Part shown: piece after piece, positions 45,497-56,624 of the stretch | Numbering within the stretch: the first letter of the stretch is position 1 | How the letters are laid out: each line of letters starts with the position of its first letter | From: Leuctra nigra | Lineage: Eukaryota; Arthropoda; Insecta; Plecoptera; Leuctridae | Direction of reading: 5' to 3' | NCBI GenBank assembly: GCA_934045905.1 | Contig: OW203768.1 | Span: 27,991,060 to 28,055,059, forward strand | Length of the DNA stretch: 64,000 nucleotides | The notes under the pieces: model-generated | Seen by the model: only the letters and a program-made list of their open reading frames with translations | Told to the model about the DNA's origin: nothing | Databases searched by the model: none | Position numbers and translations under genes: made by a program

Positions 45497-46765
45497 TCAT
45501 AGAAGTAATAGTATCTCTAGTGTATCAAAAAGGTAGGGTGGGTGCAGGCTAGGGTGCAGTTACCTCCTCGTGGTGAGACCTGGGTACTAGTTGTTTCAAT
45601 CTGAGCCAAATTGATACAACTTGCTAAACGCTGCCTTAGTTTAACAATATATAAAAATGCATTTAAACAGAGAAAAAATTGACATTGATATGAAACAAAT
45701 TTTTACCTCACATGTGATAATGCTAACTTTAAAGCTAATAATGTATTTAGTTCGAATTCTTAACTTTTAGAATTCATGTAGTCACCTATCATTAAATTCG
45801 ATTAAAAAATTAGGAGACTAGGTATATAAAATGGCAAAATTCAATTGTTTGACCTCAAATGACCTCATGACCTCTTGTTCACACATTTTTTCACATTGGG
45901 TTCGAATAATAAGAGCGCCTCATAAAAGGTTTTTGCTAAATATGCGGATTCTTACATGAATTGTCAATTTATATAAAATTGACCCCTGGAGGTCACTAGC
46001 GACCTCAGCGGATTATTATTGAACTTTATAATACGCACATATTTTTATTATATATTAAGACATAACTAAACCAAATTTCGAGCCTTTACCTCAACAGTAC
46101 ATCATTATGACATTTTACTTGAATTTGAAATTCATAATTTTGACCATAATAGACCAATTGAGTACTTCACCCAGCCGATTTTGGTTTTAAAGTTTGTTTT
46201 TAACAATCCTAAGAACATATTAACATAAATGAAAAAAATAAATTTGAAGATAGCTTGAAAAATGAGGATTTTACTACTTGACCTCGAATGACCTCAAATG
46301 ACCTCGGTCTGACCTTTTATTCCTGGTAATTATTTTTTTGTATAACAAGTATGAGTTGGTGAATACAAAAAAAATACATCCATAAAATATGTTCATTCAG
46401 TCATGAGATATGACAATTTCTTTGATTTGACATCTAGAGGTCACAGCTGACCTCAGGGGCAAAAGCTCGAATGATATCATAGCGTAATCTTTTTTATATG
46501 TCCTAAGGAACATCTCTACTAAATTTCATGCTTTTATCACAAAATGCACAATCGACCCAATTTTCCCCCTTAGCCGCTCTACTATTTTGTTTTCTGGTAT
46601 GTATGCATGTTAATATGGCCGAAGGGTTATTTTTGTTAATACGCTTTATAAGGTCTTATTGAATTGCTTCCAGACGTTAGTTGCTTTTTTGATCACGAAG
46701 TTGATTTGAGGTCCAAATGTCAATGTGGTATGTATGCATGTTAATGCATACATACCACATACCAC

Positions 46766-47036
46766 GTCTGACCTTTTATTCCTGGTAATTATTTTTTTGT
46801 ATAACAAGTATGAGTTGGTGAATACAAAAAAAATACATCCATAAAATATGTTCATTCAGTCATGAGATATGACAATTTCTTTGATTTGACCTCTAGAGGT
46901 CACAGCTGACCTCAGGGGCAAAAGCTCGAATGATATCATAGCTAAATCTTTTTTATATGTCCTAAGGAACATCTCTACCAAATTTCATGCTTTTATCACA
47001 AAATGCACAATCATTCCTCTTAGCCGCTCTACTAAA
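46766..47036. repeat. Third partial copy of the palindrome arm
   Basis: GACCTTTTATTCCTGGTAAT through TTAGCCGCTCTACT repeats 46310-46580 in direct orientation with small changes. It follows a small palindrome GTATGTATGCATGTTAATGC at about 46728. Confidence 0.85.
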
Positions 47037-47654
47037 AATTTCTGAGCTATTTGCTTCTAGGTGGATTTTTGAAAAATTTGTAAAAATGCCAAAATTTTTC
47101 TCAAATAAGGTAGTACGAATTGATGTAGATTAAATTCCCCCTCAAAGTTAGTTAAAATATGATAGAAATTAGACATAGTATTTTGCTTATTAACACGCAA
47201 TTTTTTTAAATTTCAAATTTTAAGAAACAAAAAAATTTAAAAAATTTCATTTTTTAAATAAAAATGTTTATAATTTTTTTTCTTAAAATATAATGAAAGG
47301 GTGTTACAATTATGAGAAAATGCTTAATTAGTTAATATGTACCTCCTTCTTCACAAAAACTTCGTAAAAATTGGATATAGGACAAAATGCCGAACAAATA
47401 TTCCGTTCCCGTGACTTTCTTTGTCCTATATCCAAACAGGGGTGCCCTTTATTGGGGTAATTAAGAGTGCAGGGTAGAAATATACTACTAGATATTATTC
47501 AAGACATCCATAAGAATGAGCGATAATTTTTTCTGTTACATAGATTAAGTAGTTTTGCCGTGATAATGAATTCAACCTTTAAACCTCATTATCTCCGACT
47601 AGCAAAAAGCGGATATAGGACAAACAAGTACCAAGCCGACGTATTGACAGTCCA

Positions 47655-47712
47655 GAGGTTTGTTTTAAAGTTGAAGAGACTTGGCTCTCATTTTTACACG
47701 GAGTATTTTTTA
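47655..47712. repeat. LT2-type terminal fragment
   Basis: GTTGAAGAGACTTGGCTCTC followed by TTTTTACACGGAGTATTTTT matches the right end of LT2 elements. No left end belongs to it. Confidence 0.6.
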
Positions 47713-48012
47713 TTAGTGATACTAATAACATAAAAATAATGATACAATTTAACAATGATTCTGATTTATTAAACGATTTTGATCTATTAAAATGCCGTTT
47801 CTCAACAATGAAGTTTAGCAGATTTAAATAGTAGTCTTGAACCAGGGCGACGATATTTACACCGTTGTTTTGTAATTGAATCGTATCGAGTGGACATTTG
47901 GTTGAATAAACATTGACAACAAAAACTTTTACCTATTACACGTGCAAGAAAAAGAGGGGTGAAGAATTATAAGGTCGCCCGTACATTGATTTCTCAGCAT
48001 ATTTTGTATGAA

Positions 48013-48274
48013 TTAATATCCGTGGCCCCAGACCGGATGTGAGCCGTCACCAGTCATCACCACCTTCTTCTCCAACACCGACTTGGACACAGATCTCAGG
48101 TCGCTGGCGAGTCCGAGCTTCTCACACAGTTCGATGAAGCACGCGTTGACGTTGTAGCGATCCGGTCCGAACTCAGACGCGCGGTAGTCCCAGGGATAGG
48201 CGTGGTGGAAGTTGTGCCAGCCCTCGCCGCCAGTTAGATACGAGACTAATGGCATTTCTCGTGGAGTGATGTTC
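48013..48274 (-). CDS. Acyl-CoA desaturase, C-terminal exon with third histidine box
   Basis: Membrane desaturases of this family insert a double bond (usually delta-9) into acyl-CoA at the ER, using cytochrome b5 and a di-iron centre bound by three histidine boxes. This exon begins after acceptor TATATAG at 48275-48281 and encodes NITPREMPLVSYLTGGEGWHN and FHHAYPWDYRASEFGP: the third box is HNFHH. It ends TGDGSHPVWGHGY and TAA at 48013-48015. Codon AA|G spans the intron (phase 2), producing PYDK|NITPRE with the upstream exon, exactly the family sequence. Length and ending are normal for insect desaturases. No stop or frameshift is seen. Confidence 0.93.
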
Positions 48275-49789
48275 CTATATACAACAATAAATAAGCTGTA
48301 GAGTAGTGACAAATGTTCTTTAAAGCCTACACAAATTCCGGTGCTAAATACGCCATGCTATTATCTTAGAGGGGTCACAGTCTTATAATTAAAAAGATAT
48401 TGTTAAATATTTTATTTAAAATTATAGAAAATGTAAATACTTTACTGAATGTATAATGATTAATAGAAAGTTAAAATTAAACTGAATAACTACTGATTAT
48501 TTTTTTTTTAATTCCTTCAATCATCAGCGTTTTGGGGAAAAAGTGTTGAAAAGTGTGCTCATGTTTTATTCCAATAATGGTGTTCAAAATGTGCATTATT
48601 TTAATATAATTAATGTTTATTTCAAACATTAGGATAATATGCCGGTATTAATAATAATATAAGATGTGCTCATCCTCAGTTTGCAAGGAAAAGACTTGCC
48701 AAGGCTTATACTGTCACTGCTGATCTGATAATGCTGCTTTGTCTTCAAATAGAAATGCCATGGCTGAGTGGGACAATCGTTTCTCAAATTTGCATCTCAT
48801 AATTCGTAAATCTGATCTTACTACTGAACAATTGACTTCTGAGCTTCATAAAGTTACTTATGATTTAATTCATTCATACGGAATGCTATTGAGTTATTGC
48901 CTGAACCCGTGCATTAGCAATTAAGCATTATTAAGCAAGACGACAGCGGAAGACTGAAAACACAAATCGATCATATAGGTAGTGAAACTAAGAACCCGTG
49001 AAGAAAATCTGCAAGAGAGAAGAAAGACGATGCAAGCAAAAACATAGCTATGAACTGGCCCAGTACCATTAAGGTAGCACAACTGATATCTCACATCTTC
49101 CAAATAAGCCTATTTTGACAGAGGTATCAATAATCACTATTTACACGATACTGTGAAATATGAACAACTTCTCGTGTCTAGATTTTGAGATATTGTAGTT
49201 TTTAATTCCTATTTTTAACATGTAGTCTTATGGGGGAATCATGACGATTTCCATTCTATTTTTGAGTTTTGAATTTTAAAACTCTGTTCTTCAATCAACG
49301 ATTTTACTGAGGTTCAACGTTTAAAAAAAAACTGATTTCTAGATAGACAGTTGGACATTCTATTAGGAAAAAAATTTAAAACAATACCAACGTGTGCTAT
49401 TTTAAAAGTTTCAACCAAAAACTAAATGATTTCCCTATACCACCTATGTTACAGTTTTGTTCATTCTCGGAAGGCAATAAATAATTGAAACCTCGCTATA
49501 AGACAGGAGTTGCAAGTTAAATTACATTTTATGATTCTTTTATACTTAAATATAGTTGAAATGTAGGAAAACGTTTTCGAACTTGTAATTTCAAGAAAAA
49601 ATATTTTTGTATGTATATCATGTACCTTAACTAAAATCAGAGGAGGAAAGTTGTAAGGCAGGTCAAGACTTCTGACAAGTCTCTTGCTTGCAAGATTCCG
49701 TTAACAACAATAGGGAATATTCTTCAATTTATTTAAGACAATATTTCAAAATACTAAGTTATCTGTCACCATTTTCAGACTCAAAAGTG

Positions 49790-50010
49790 TACTCTTTCAT
49801 TCATATATAATATATGACATTAAAATTTAGTTGACATTTTGGCAGGAAAACGGTATTTCTGACATTTCCTAACAAGTGATGTCATTTCTATCAACATACA
49901 ATGATGTTGCCATGGTTACATTAAAATATGACATCATGTTATGTCAGGAATACTGTTTTCCAGCCTAAATATCCACTGACTTTAAATGTCACATTTTTTG
50001 AATGAAAACT
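49790..50010. repeat. Inverted-repeat remnant with TGATGTCAT motifs
   Basis: TATGACATTAAAATTTAGTTG near 49813 and CACTGACTTTAAATGTCACA near 49975, with GGAAAACGGTATTTCTGACA against TGTCAGGAATACTGTTTTCC, are partly inverted. The same motifs (GGCGGGAAAAACGGCCTGAA, GTGATGTCATTTCC) are inside the MITE at 7201, so it may be a diverged relative. Confidence 0.5.
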
Positions 50011-50217
50011 TTCAATTTTGAGTGTGAAAATAGTGTTATCCACCAACATTTATGTTTTTATCGTGAAAATTTTTACTTAAACGCATTACAAAACTGGTGC
50101 ATATTCCCTTTTCAAGAACACTTCAGTGGCATCCTAGGAATTGAGATTAACAGCATTGCTGGGCAATATAATAATGGATCTGAAGGTGAGCGATTTTCTG
50201 GAGCTTAAAGTCCGGTA

Positions 50218-50400
50218 GTGACGAAGGAAGAAGTCATTTCTGCCATCCATGGCATTTCTATAGATTCAGCTTCTGGACCGGATGGCTTACTTATGAGAGT
50301 AATTCGTAATACCATTTGTTTGTTAGCTACTGCCATTGGTGAACTAAATTACATTCCGGAAAAAACTGCGCAAATTACGTTTGTTGTTAATTCACAAATG
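50218..50400 (+). pseudogene. LINE reverse-transcriptase N-terminal fragment
   Basis: VTKEEVISAIHGISIDSASG followed by PDGLLMRVIRNT is the region just before RT motif 1 in R1/R2/I-type LINEs ('...SAPGPDGI'). About 45 codons are recognisable and nothing further follows in frame. Confidence 0.55.
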
Positions 50401-50500
50401 TGTTGATGATAAGATGATTACGAATTGGCTATTATTTCTGTAATCAAAAGAGAGATTGAGATTGGGAGAGTTTTCGACTGAATACTGCGATCATTGGAGT

Positions 50501-51060
50501 TGCGGAGTTATGGAGTTATGAGTGCCGTGTTGGTAACGCACCACACAGACCCGATGCTGCACCTGGCTGTTGTCGTGGCGTGCCTTGTCTTCTCAGCGGC
50601 CCAGACCTTCGGTTTCCTTCCTGAGTCTTCAGCAGTGAAGCGCTGAAAGATCTACACAGCCAAGTCACTTCCTGGATACCTCTCCAGCTAATGACTGCGT
50701 ACAGTACAGCCACCACGTACAGGCCGGTCCCTTGACCCCCCCTCCCACACGCACAGGTGGCTCATCCGAGATAAGAGTTGAGGATCATTCGCATTACTTG
50801 ATTAGGAACCGTTGAATTATACTTACCCTAAGGGGTTTAACCCGTGAAACGAGTTGGGTGCTATTAGCAACCCCCGGGAAGCATGAAAGTACTCTTCCGC
50901 GTGGATCCCCTTTAGGCAAGGTCCCACAGTTCGCGAGCCTCAACAAAATTCCAGGGCTGGGTGCATAAATATTTATTATTTCTAATCACAGTATGTTTTT
51001 ACAACTCTGGCCATATTCTGCACCATAAATACCACAATTATTTGTTCATGAACGCTTCAT
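50501..51060. other. Unassigned GC-richer segment
   Basis: GC-rich compared with the intron around it; CCCGTGAAACGAGTTGGGTG and TAGCAACCCCCGGGAAGC are conspicuous. It is probably LINE-derived, given its neighbours. No protein was recognised. A pyrimidine-rich simple repeat (CTTCTG/CTCTG) follows at 51085-51125. Confidence 0.3.
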
Positions 51061-51329
51061 CCTGAAGACCTCTTCTTCTAATGACCTCCCCTTCTGCCTC
51101 TGCCTCTGCTTCTGCTTCTGCTTTTGCTTGGTCTACTTCCCTTCCATATTCTTGATGGTACACATCATCAGGCTTTTATTGTCAATATTTCATCCGGTAT
51201 CCTTCTCAGATAACCTAACCACAAGAGTTATTACATCTCTATATAATTTGTTAGTTATGTCTCCACTCGCATCATTTCACGTATGCGATCATTCTTCATA
51301 TGGTCGAGTATCGTAACCTTGCTGCATCT

Positions 51330-51680
51330 TCTCCAGTGCCCCATCTAAATTGCTCGGATTCTTTGGGCCAAACAGGAATAGAAGGTCCAGATTTCTGATC
51401 CATCAGAAGCGCAGCTTTCGACGATTGTCAATGCGTGATTTTGTCTTTGTTGATATGACATCGTTCCAAAGCACTGGGTGCAATTGTCTGGTGATCGCTC
51501 TTCCCTTGCCAAGCTTGTTCAGCACATCCCTCTCATCCGTTCTTTCATCCTAAATTGTCACACCTAGATATTTATATTGTCAAACTTATAATACTTTAAT
51601 CGGTATCAATGTTTTGACACTCCCTTCCAAAGACCATATATTAAGTCTTCTCCATTTACACTTCTGAACCCCATGAATCT
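51330..51680 (-). pseudogene. LINE RT C-terminal remnant
   Basis: Reading the minus strand across several frames gives NKLGKGRAITRQLHPVLWND, VISTKTKSRI and similar, the segment following RT in craft-type LINE ORF2 proteins. Stops and frameshifts are frequent. Confidence 0.5.
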
Positions 51681-51851
51681 TATTCATAACTTTCTCATCT
51701 TGTACTCTGCGTCGTGTTCTTCCACAAGATTTGAGGTAATTCGATAGCAGCCTACTCTTGATGCAAAGCTAAAAACACGTTCGTCATTAAATTTGTTACA
51801 GTGTCTTACAAAAACGCTTCTTTTGAAATAATTTGATCTGAAGAAACTTAC

Positions 51852-52037
51852 TTGTCGTAAGGCTTAGTGCCGTATAAATGCGCCGCGCTATTGACCAACC
51901 ATGTAACGTTAAGGCTGAGAACATAACGCAACGCGTACGCTGTCATGACGGTGGTGAAGAAGCTTTCGTGCCAGAAGTAACACGGAACTGCCACAGGAAT
52001 GAATATCGCAACGATGAAGTATATAGACATGAAGTAT
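51852..52037 (-). CDS. Acyl-CoA desaturase, internal exon (transmembrane segment)
   Basis: The exon runs from acceptor TTATTTCAG (52038) to donor CAA|GTAAGT (51852). It encodes YFMSIYFIVAIFIPVAVPCY, a hydrophobic membrane-spanning stretch, then FWHESFFTTVMTAYALRYVL and SLNVTWLVNSAAHLYGTKPYDK. SLNVTWLVNSAAHxxGxxPYD is the hallmark sequence of stearoyl-CoA desaturases between the second and third histidine boxes. The reading frame is open across the whole exon, and both splice sites match consensus. Upstream exons with the HRLWAH and HRxHH boxes were not found rightwards to 64000, so they are either beyond the window or displaced by the repeats; 12 kb of mobile DNA follows. Confidence 0.92.
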
Positions 52038-52834
52038 CTGAAATAATTAAACCAGGTGTAGAGCTTGTTACATACCGCTGAGCGTGGTTTTATAATAATC
52101 CCTTTATCTCCCCTTTGTTGTTTCTAAAAGAGCAATAACAAGAGCATCGTTGATAACATTTAGTCAGATCCACATTGATGAAATAGTTGTATTAGAGATC
52201 CATAATATTAAATTTTATTAATATTTATTAATGATGGATTTAAATATAATTAATTGCATTGTTTAAAGGTGTCTAAAAAACAAAATAACCAACTTATATG
52301 ATGGAATGTATTAGGTTTCTAAGACTATTATTGAAAACAATTGGCATTGAAACTTTGTGATTGAGCAAACGTAGCTTTCGTCACCACGGTACACTAACGG
52401 CACTTTCTCTGTACATGTTCTTTGTATGTGTTTTTGTAGGCAATGCCCAGGCTAAACTGTTCAACCGATCGACATTAAACACGTTAATGTCGTATGAGCG
52501 GTCCTAAAGCCTGAATTACACGGTTCAAGTTTCCTTGAAGGGGTTGAATTTTTTTTTTTTTTTTTTTGTTTTAACATTTTATTTATTATAAACAGGTTAA
52601 TACATATAGTCAGACTAGGCCACATAGCCATGACTGGCTAGCCTGTGGCAATACATAATTCAATAAACCATAATAAATCATAAAGAAATACAATATCAAT
52701 ATTGCAGACATAATTAATTAATTCAATAAACAATACAAATTCATAAGAAATACAGGATTATATTACAAAGTATTTACCAAACGTAATTGAGTTGTATAGG
52801 AAAAATAACATTAATAATAATACTCATCTGAATC

Positions 52835-52877
<43 letters not shown>
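52835..52877. repeat. (ATA/AAT)n microsatellite
   Basis: About 13 trinucleotide AAT units inside the LINE 3' UTR, just downstream of its ORF stop. Confidence 0.9.
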
Positions 52878-52879
<2 letters not shown>

Positions 52880-52886
52880 TATTCAA

Positions 52887-55838
52887 TTAATGATCTCTAT
52901 TTATCAACCAATCTTTGATTTCCTTTTTAATAATAACATATTTATCTAACTGTTTCAAAACAGGGGGAATGATATTAAAAATAGTAGGGATTGTATATTG
53001 AAGCCGCCTTTTGCCATGTTTATTTGTGTAACCTGGCACCTTCAGTGTTCCCTTTTCCTTTGCTCTCGTATTTACTTCATGATCGTATAATATTTTATAT
53101 TCATCGTCAAAGTAATACCGTATAATTAATTTATACAAGAAAATATCAAAAATGTTAAGGAAATTCAAATATGCAAAAAAACTATCATTTTTATAATTAA
53201 ATTTAATCTTCACATAATTTGGCGTTATAATATTAATAATTCTTTTCTGAACCATAAAAATCCTCTGTAAATGCACATCAGAAGCATTACCCCATGCCAA
53301 TACCCCATACGTCATAATTGACTCAACCAGCGCATAATACACTATTTTTATTAATCGCAATGACAAAATATCGTTTAAATTATATAATCTATATGCACAT
53401 ATACGCAATTTATTACAAAGACCATTAATATGAGGGCGCCAAGTAAAATGTCTATCAATAGTCAAACCCAAATAAACATGAGTTTCAGCGGTCTCAATTT
53501 TAGTCACACAAAGACAACTACCTTCCAACGTATTATTATGTATACAACTATTGGAATGAAAAGTAATGTCAATCATAGAATTCTTTTCTGTATTAAAAGG
53601 AGAACATATATGTAATATTTTTGTTTTGCTAGAATTAATCACCAGACCACTATCATGAGTCCAACAAATTAATTTATTGAAGTTGATCTGAAGTTCCATT
53701 TCTGCAATTTCTAAACTTTTATTAGCTACTAAAAGAACGGTATCATCTGCAAACATAAATATCTTTGTGTCATGTAGTAATTTAAATACATAATTTACAT
53801 AGATTATATACAAAATAGGGCCAAGGTTAGACCCTTGAGGGACTCCCAGTAACACGTCTTTATAATAACTAAAAGAATTTGACACCTTGACTACAATCTT
53901 TCGATTATTTAAATAATTCTTAAACCAATTCAATAATGGTCCCCTTATCCCAATATTCTCCAAAATTTGTATTAACTTTTTGTGATTAATGGTATCAAAT
54001 GCCTTCGAAAAATCAATGAACAACGCAATTATATTGAAATTTTTGTCAAGATTCAAATTAATATATTCGGAAAATAATATCAATAGGTCAGTTGTACTTT
54101 TTCCTTTTTGAAAACCAAATTGCATATTATCAATTATATCAAACTTTTTAAGGTAATCCGTTAGCTTTTGGACTAAAATTTTCTCCATTATTTTCTCAAC
54201 TGTTGGCAACAATGATATTGGCCTGTAATTTGTTAACAATAAATGATCTCCTTTCTTAAATATTGGTCTAACTACTGACAATTTCATTGCATCAGGCACT
54301 ACACCGGTCTTTAATGATAAGTTTATGAGATGAGTTAACACAGGACTAATTTCAGTACACAAATATTTAATATCGATTGCTCGAATACTATGAATCCCAG
54401 GTTGCTTATTTACATTCATTTCTCTTATTATCTTTTCAATTTCAAATCTGTGAATTGCTGGAATATACAATGACTGTGTTGCCTCATCACAATATACACT
54501 TTTACTAGAGACAATATTACACTTGTGGCTTATATTCTCAATATCACTTATAAATGAATCAACAAATAAATTGGCAATTTTATCAACTGTATGTCCCTTA
54601 CCTAAATATCTAGTGATAACATCATCCACAGAACTCTTCTTACTTTTCCCAGAAATAATATTAATTGTTTTCCACATATCTCTCATATTCATTTTTGCAC
54701 CCTCTATCTCTTTCTTATAATAAGCAATCTTTGCAGACTTTATTTTCTTTGTAACTTCATTTCTAAACTTTTTGTACTCATTCATGTTTATGCATCTCAT
54801 AGAATTCTCACAATTTTTCCATTTTTTGAATAATTTATCCCTTTTGTTTACATCCATCAACAAATCTTTAGTCATCCAATTTTTACGCAACATATTTTTA
54901 CAATTCAATTTTTTTGTGTAAGTAGCCTTATCATAACAGTGCTTAAAAGTGTCTACTATTTTAGCATAGAGTTCAACACAATCATTACTCTCCAACAATG
55001 TTGACCAATTTACTTCCTTAAACAATTGTTTCAATTTATCTTCGCAAATGAATTCTCTGATTGCATCTTGATTTTTGTCTACATTAACAATTACTTCCAT
55101 ATAAATATCAACCAACACCATGTAATGATCAGTAATTTTTGTAGTAAAAATAGCTGACTTTACTTGTTGATTCTTTATCCTAGCATACACATGATCAATA
55201 CAACTAACACACAGTTTATCCAAAACAAATTCTTCCCTTGTAACCCCAATGATGCATTTACGCAATCCCCTTGTTGACATAACATTTTCATATGATTGAA
55301 TACTACCATCATCCTCATTTAGTATATTCATATTTACATCTCCAACATACAAGATATCATTGCCCTCATTTTCCTGGAAATAATCATCCAACTCAACGAC
55401 ATAACTAGTTCTACTTTTATCTGGTGGCCTATAAACCGCTAATAACGTAATTTTCCGGTTATTAGAAAAAGTCAATGTCCCTCCAATACCTTCGAAATTC
55501 ACAAAATTTATTTTAGTTAACTTAAAATTAATTTCATTCTTTACATATAAGAAAATACCCCCACCTCTTCTATTTCTTCTTACATTTTCATATAAAGTAT
55601 ATCCATTTATGACATATTCAATACTAATGTCAGGCAATGACACCTCCGACAAGACAAGTACATCAAATTTTCCTATATATTCATTCAAAATTAGTAATAG
55701 TTCATCCCAGTGCTTCCTAATTGACCTTATATTTATGTGCAGAACAACAAACCCCTTTATAACTGTAAACCATTCATCAATGTTACTCAATACTTGCGAT
55801 TTTTCCTTTGATTCAAATTCATCTAGCCACTGTTGCAT
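52887..55838 (-). CDS. LINE ORF2: endonuclease - reverse transcriptase, 983 residues
   Basis: The endonuclease (residues ~30-245) is of apurinic/EEP type: N36 in HINIRSI, E65 in LSEVSLPD, YRPPD at 136-140, D167/N169 in GDVNMN, and the terminal DH at 237-238 (TDHYMVL). The RT follows (~520-770): NYRPISLLP near 536, ALFIDFSKAFDTINH with the first catalytic Asp, GVPQGSNLGPILYIIY, and FADD at 696-699. A C-terminal region without a recognised domain contains ALVESIMTYGVLAWGN, also seen in the fragment at 11002. The frame is uninterrupted over 2.95 kb, so the protein may be functional. It copies LINE RNA at nicked target DNA. The element lies antisense to nothing recognised and on the same strand as the desaturase. 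Confidence 0.93.
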   Translation of the reverse strand: MQQWLDEFESKEKSQVLSNIDEWFTVIKGFVVLHINIRSIRKHWDELLLILNEYIGKFDVLVLSEVSLPDISIEYVINGYTLYENVRRNRRGGGIFLYVKNEINFKLTKINFVNFEGIGGTLTFSNNRKITLLAVYRPPDKSRTSYVVELDDYFQENEGNDILYVGDVNMNILNEDDGSIQSYENVMSTRGLRKCIIGVTREEFVLDKLCVSCIDHVYARIKNQQVKSAIFTTKITDHYMVLVDIYMEVIVNVDKNQDAIREFICEDKLKQLFKEVNWSTLLESNDCVELYAKIVDTFKHCYDKATYTKKLNCKNMLRKNWMTKDLLMDVNKRDKLFKKWKNCENSMRCINMNEYKKFRNEVTKKIKSAKIAYYKKEIEGAKMNMRDMWKTINIISGKSKKSSVDDVITRYLGKGHTVDKIANLFVDSFISDIENISHKCNIVSSKSVYCDEATQSLYIPAIHRFEIEKIIREMNVNKQPGIHSIRAIDIKYLCTEISPVLTHLINLSLKTGVVPDAMKLSVVRPIFKKGDHLLLTNYRPISLLPTVEKIMEKILVQKLTDYLKKFDIIDNMQFGFQKGKSTTDLLILFSEYINLNLDKNFNIIALFIDFSKAFDTINHKKLIQILENIGIRGPLLNWFKNYLNNRKIVVKVSNSFSYYKDVLLGVPQGSNLGPILYIIYVNYVFKLLHDTKIFMFADDTVLLVANKSLEIAEMELQINFNKLICWTHDSGLVINSSKTKILHICSPFNTEKNSMIDITFHSNSCIHNNTLEGSCLCVTKIETAETHVYLGLTIDRHFTWRPHINGLCNKLRICAYRLYNLNDILSLRLIKIVYYALVESIMTYGVLAWGNASDVHLQRIFMVQKRIINIITPNYVKIKFNYKNDSFFAYLNFLNIFDIFLYKLIIRYYFDDEYKILYDHEVNTRAKEKGTLKVPGYTNKHGKRRLQYTIPTIFNIIPPVLKQLDKYVIIKKEIKDWLINRDH

Positions 55839-56124
55839 CCGACTACAAATGCTTGAAGATCCCTAATAGAAGTTATTTTATGCACTTTTCTTGAATCCTT
55901 GATTTCAGGGGTTGAATTCAACCCCTTCAAGGAAACTTTAAAGATATTTTTAAATGTTTCAAAGTTCATTGTTGTTTGAAGTTGCTGTGAAATTATCAAT
56001 ATTGCGACCGTGGTATTTTACGCAAGGGCTGTGATTGTTTTTTTTGCTTATTAATTTGGCTTTCTTGTCTTGAATAAAAGTGATCTGTGTGAAAGTTTTC
56101 ACTAATTATTCATTTTATACATTA

Positions 56125-56624
56125 AGGCTAGGCTACAATTGTCGTAATGCTTAATGTTTAAGGTTTAGTGTTTAGTGCTTAATGTCTAATGTGTAAGGAG
56201 GGCCACAATAGGGTCTTATTTCAACTGCAGGAGCGCTAGTAGTACTACAAAATGCATGTAATTTCCAGAGCCTCCTGAAGTTTTAAAGCCTACATTTGAA
56301 ACAACATTCTGCTATAACAGTTAGTAAGTTACTTATTTCATATAGTTTAATATTAATATGCCACTTATCTGCAATTTTAACTATAGTTACAAGTTCTGAA
56401 TTTCTCCACGGCGCGCAGCAGTAGTAGTAAGTCTATTCTGATTGGCTTGTCGTAAGGTTTTGTTGAAAGAAATGAATTTTATTCAATTCTTATACCACTG
56501 TGACTAAACACTAATCACTATAACATATTGTGGCCCATATCACATAAACCCTATCATCCATTTCTCTTAGACATTAAACATTACACACTAAACATTATGC
56601 ATTACGACAATTGTGGCCTAGCCT
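56125..56624. mobile_element. MITE with TTA duplication, nested
   Basis: TTA at 56122-56124 and 56625-56627. The ends are AGGCTAGGCTACAATTGTCG and the inverted CGACAATTGTGGCCTAGCCT. Sub-terminal AATGCTTAATGTTTA-type repeats stutter at both ends. PIF/Harbinger-type features. Confidence 0.85.

Larger units (their letters stand above)
43402..46596. repeat. 3.2-kb near-perfect palindrome
   Basis: The sequence from CAGAAAACAAAATAGTAGAG runs inward and is mirrored to CTCTACTATTTTGTTTTCTG at 46596. The arms are about 1.54 kb, with an unmatched loop at about 44948-45067. The only difference I found of more than a base or two is an 18-bp segment present in the left arm (in the CxC frame) and absent in the right. 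Both arms carry the same frame, in convergent orientation relative to the ends. Confidence 0.92.
43287..47641. mobile_element. Element with 33-bp TIRs enclosing a large palindrome
   Basis: The left end CGTCGGCTTGGTACTTATTT (43287-43319) and the right end (47609-47641, ...AAGTACCAAGCCGACG) are inverted with very few mismatches. TTTGTCCTATATCC motifs recur at both ends and at about 47373-47443 as a hairpin. Inside lie the palindrome 43402-46596 and a partial third copy of its arm at 46766-47036. Confidence 0.65.
48275..51851 (-). other. Desaturase intron, 3.6 kb
   Basis: Donor CAA|GTAAGT (51852/51851) and acceptor TATATAG (48275-48281). Contents: AT-rich sequence with no recognised gene (48300-49780), an inverted TGATGTCATTTC-rich repeat (49790-50000), and LINE remnants (50218 and 51330). 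Confidence 0.8.
52551..55907 (-). mobile_element. Non-LTR retrotransposon (LINE, CR1/Jockey type), recent insertion
   Basis: The target duplication GGGGTTGAATT flanks it (52540-52550 and 55908-55918). On the minus strand it ends in an A-rich tail (T run at 52549-52568), preceded by a 3' UTR containing an (ATT)n run at about 52835-52877. The 5' end is only about 70 bp ahead of the ORF start, so it has no ORF1 and is probably 5' truncated. Confidence 0.88.

Noticed and set aside
48739..48921. Short plus frame MSSNRNAMAEWDNRF...
   Set aside because: No recognised family, no partner exons, inside the desaturase intron; insufficient support.
50516..50716. Minus frame of 66 codons in the GC-rich segment
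   Set aside because: No family resemblance; it lies among LINE debris.
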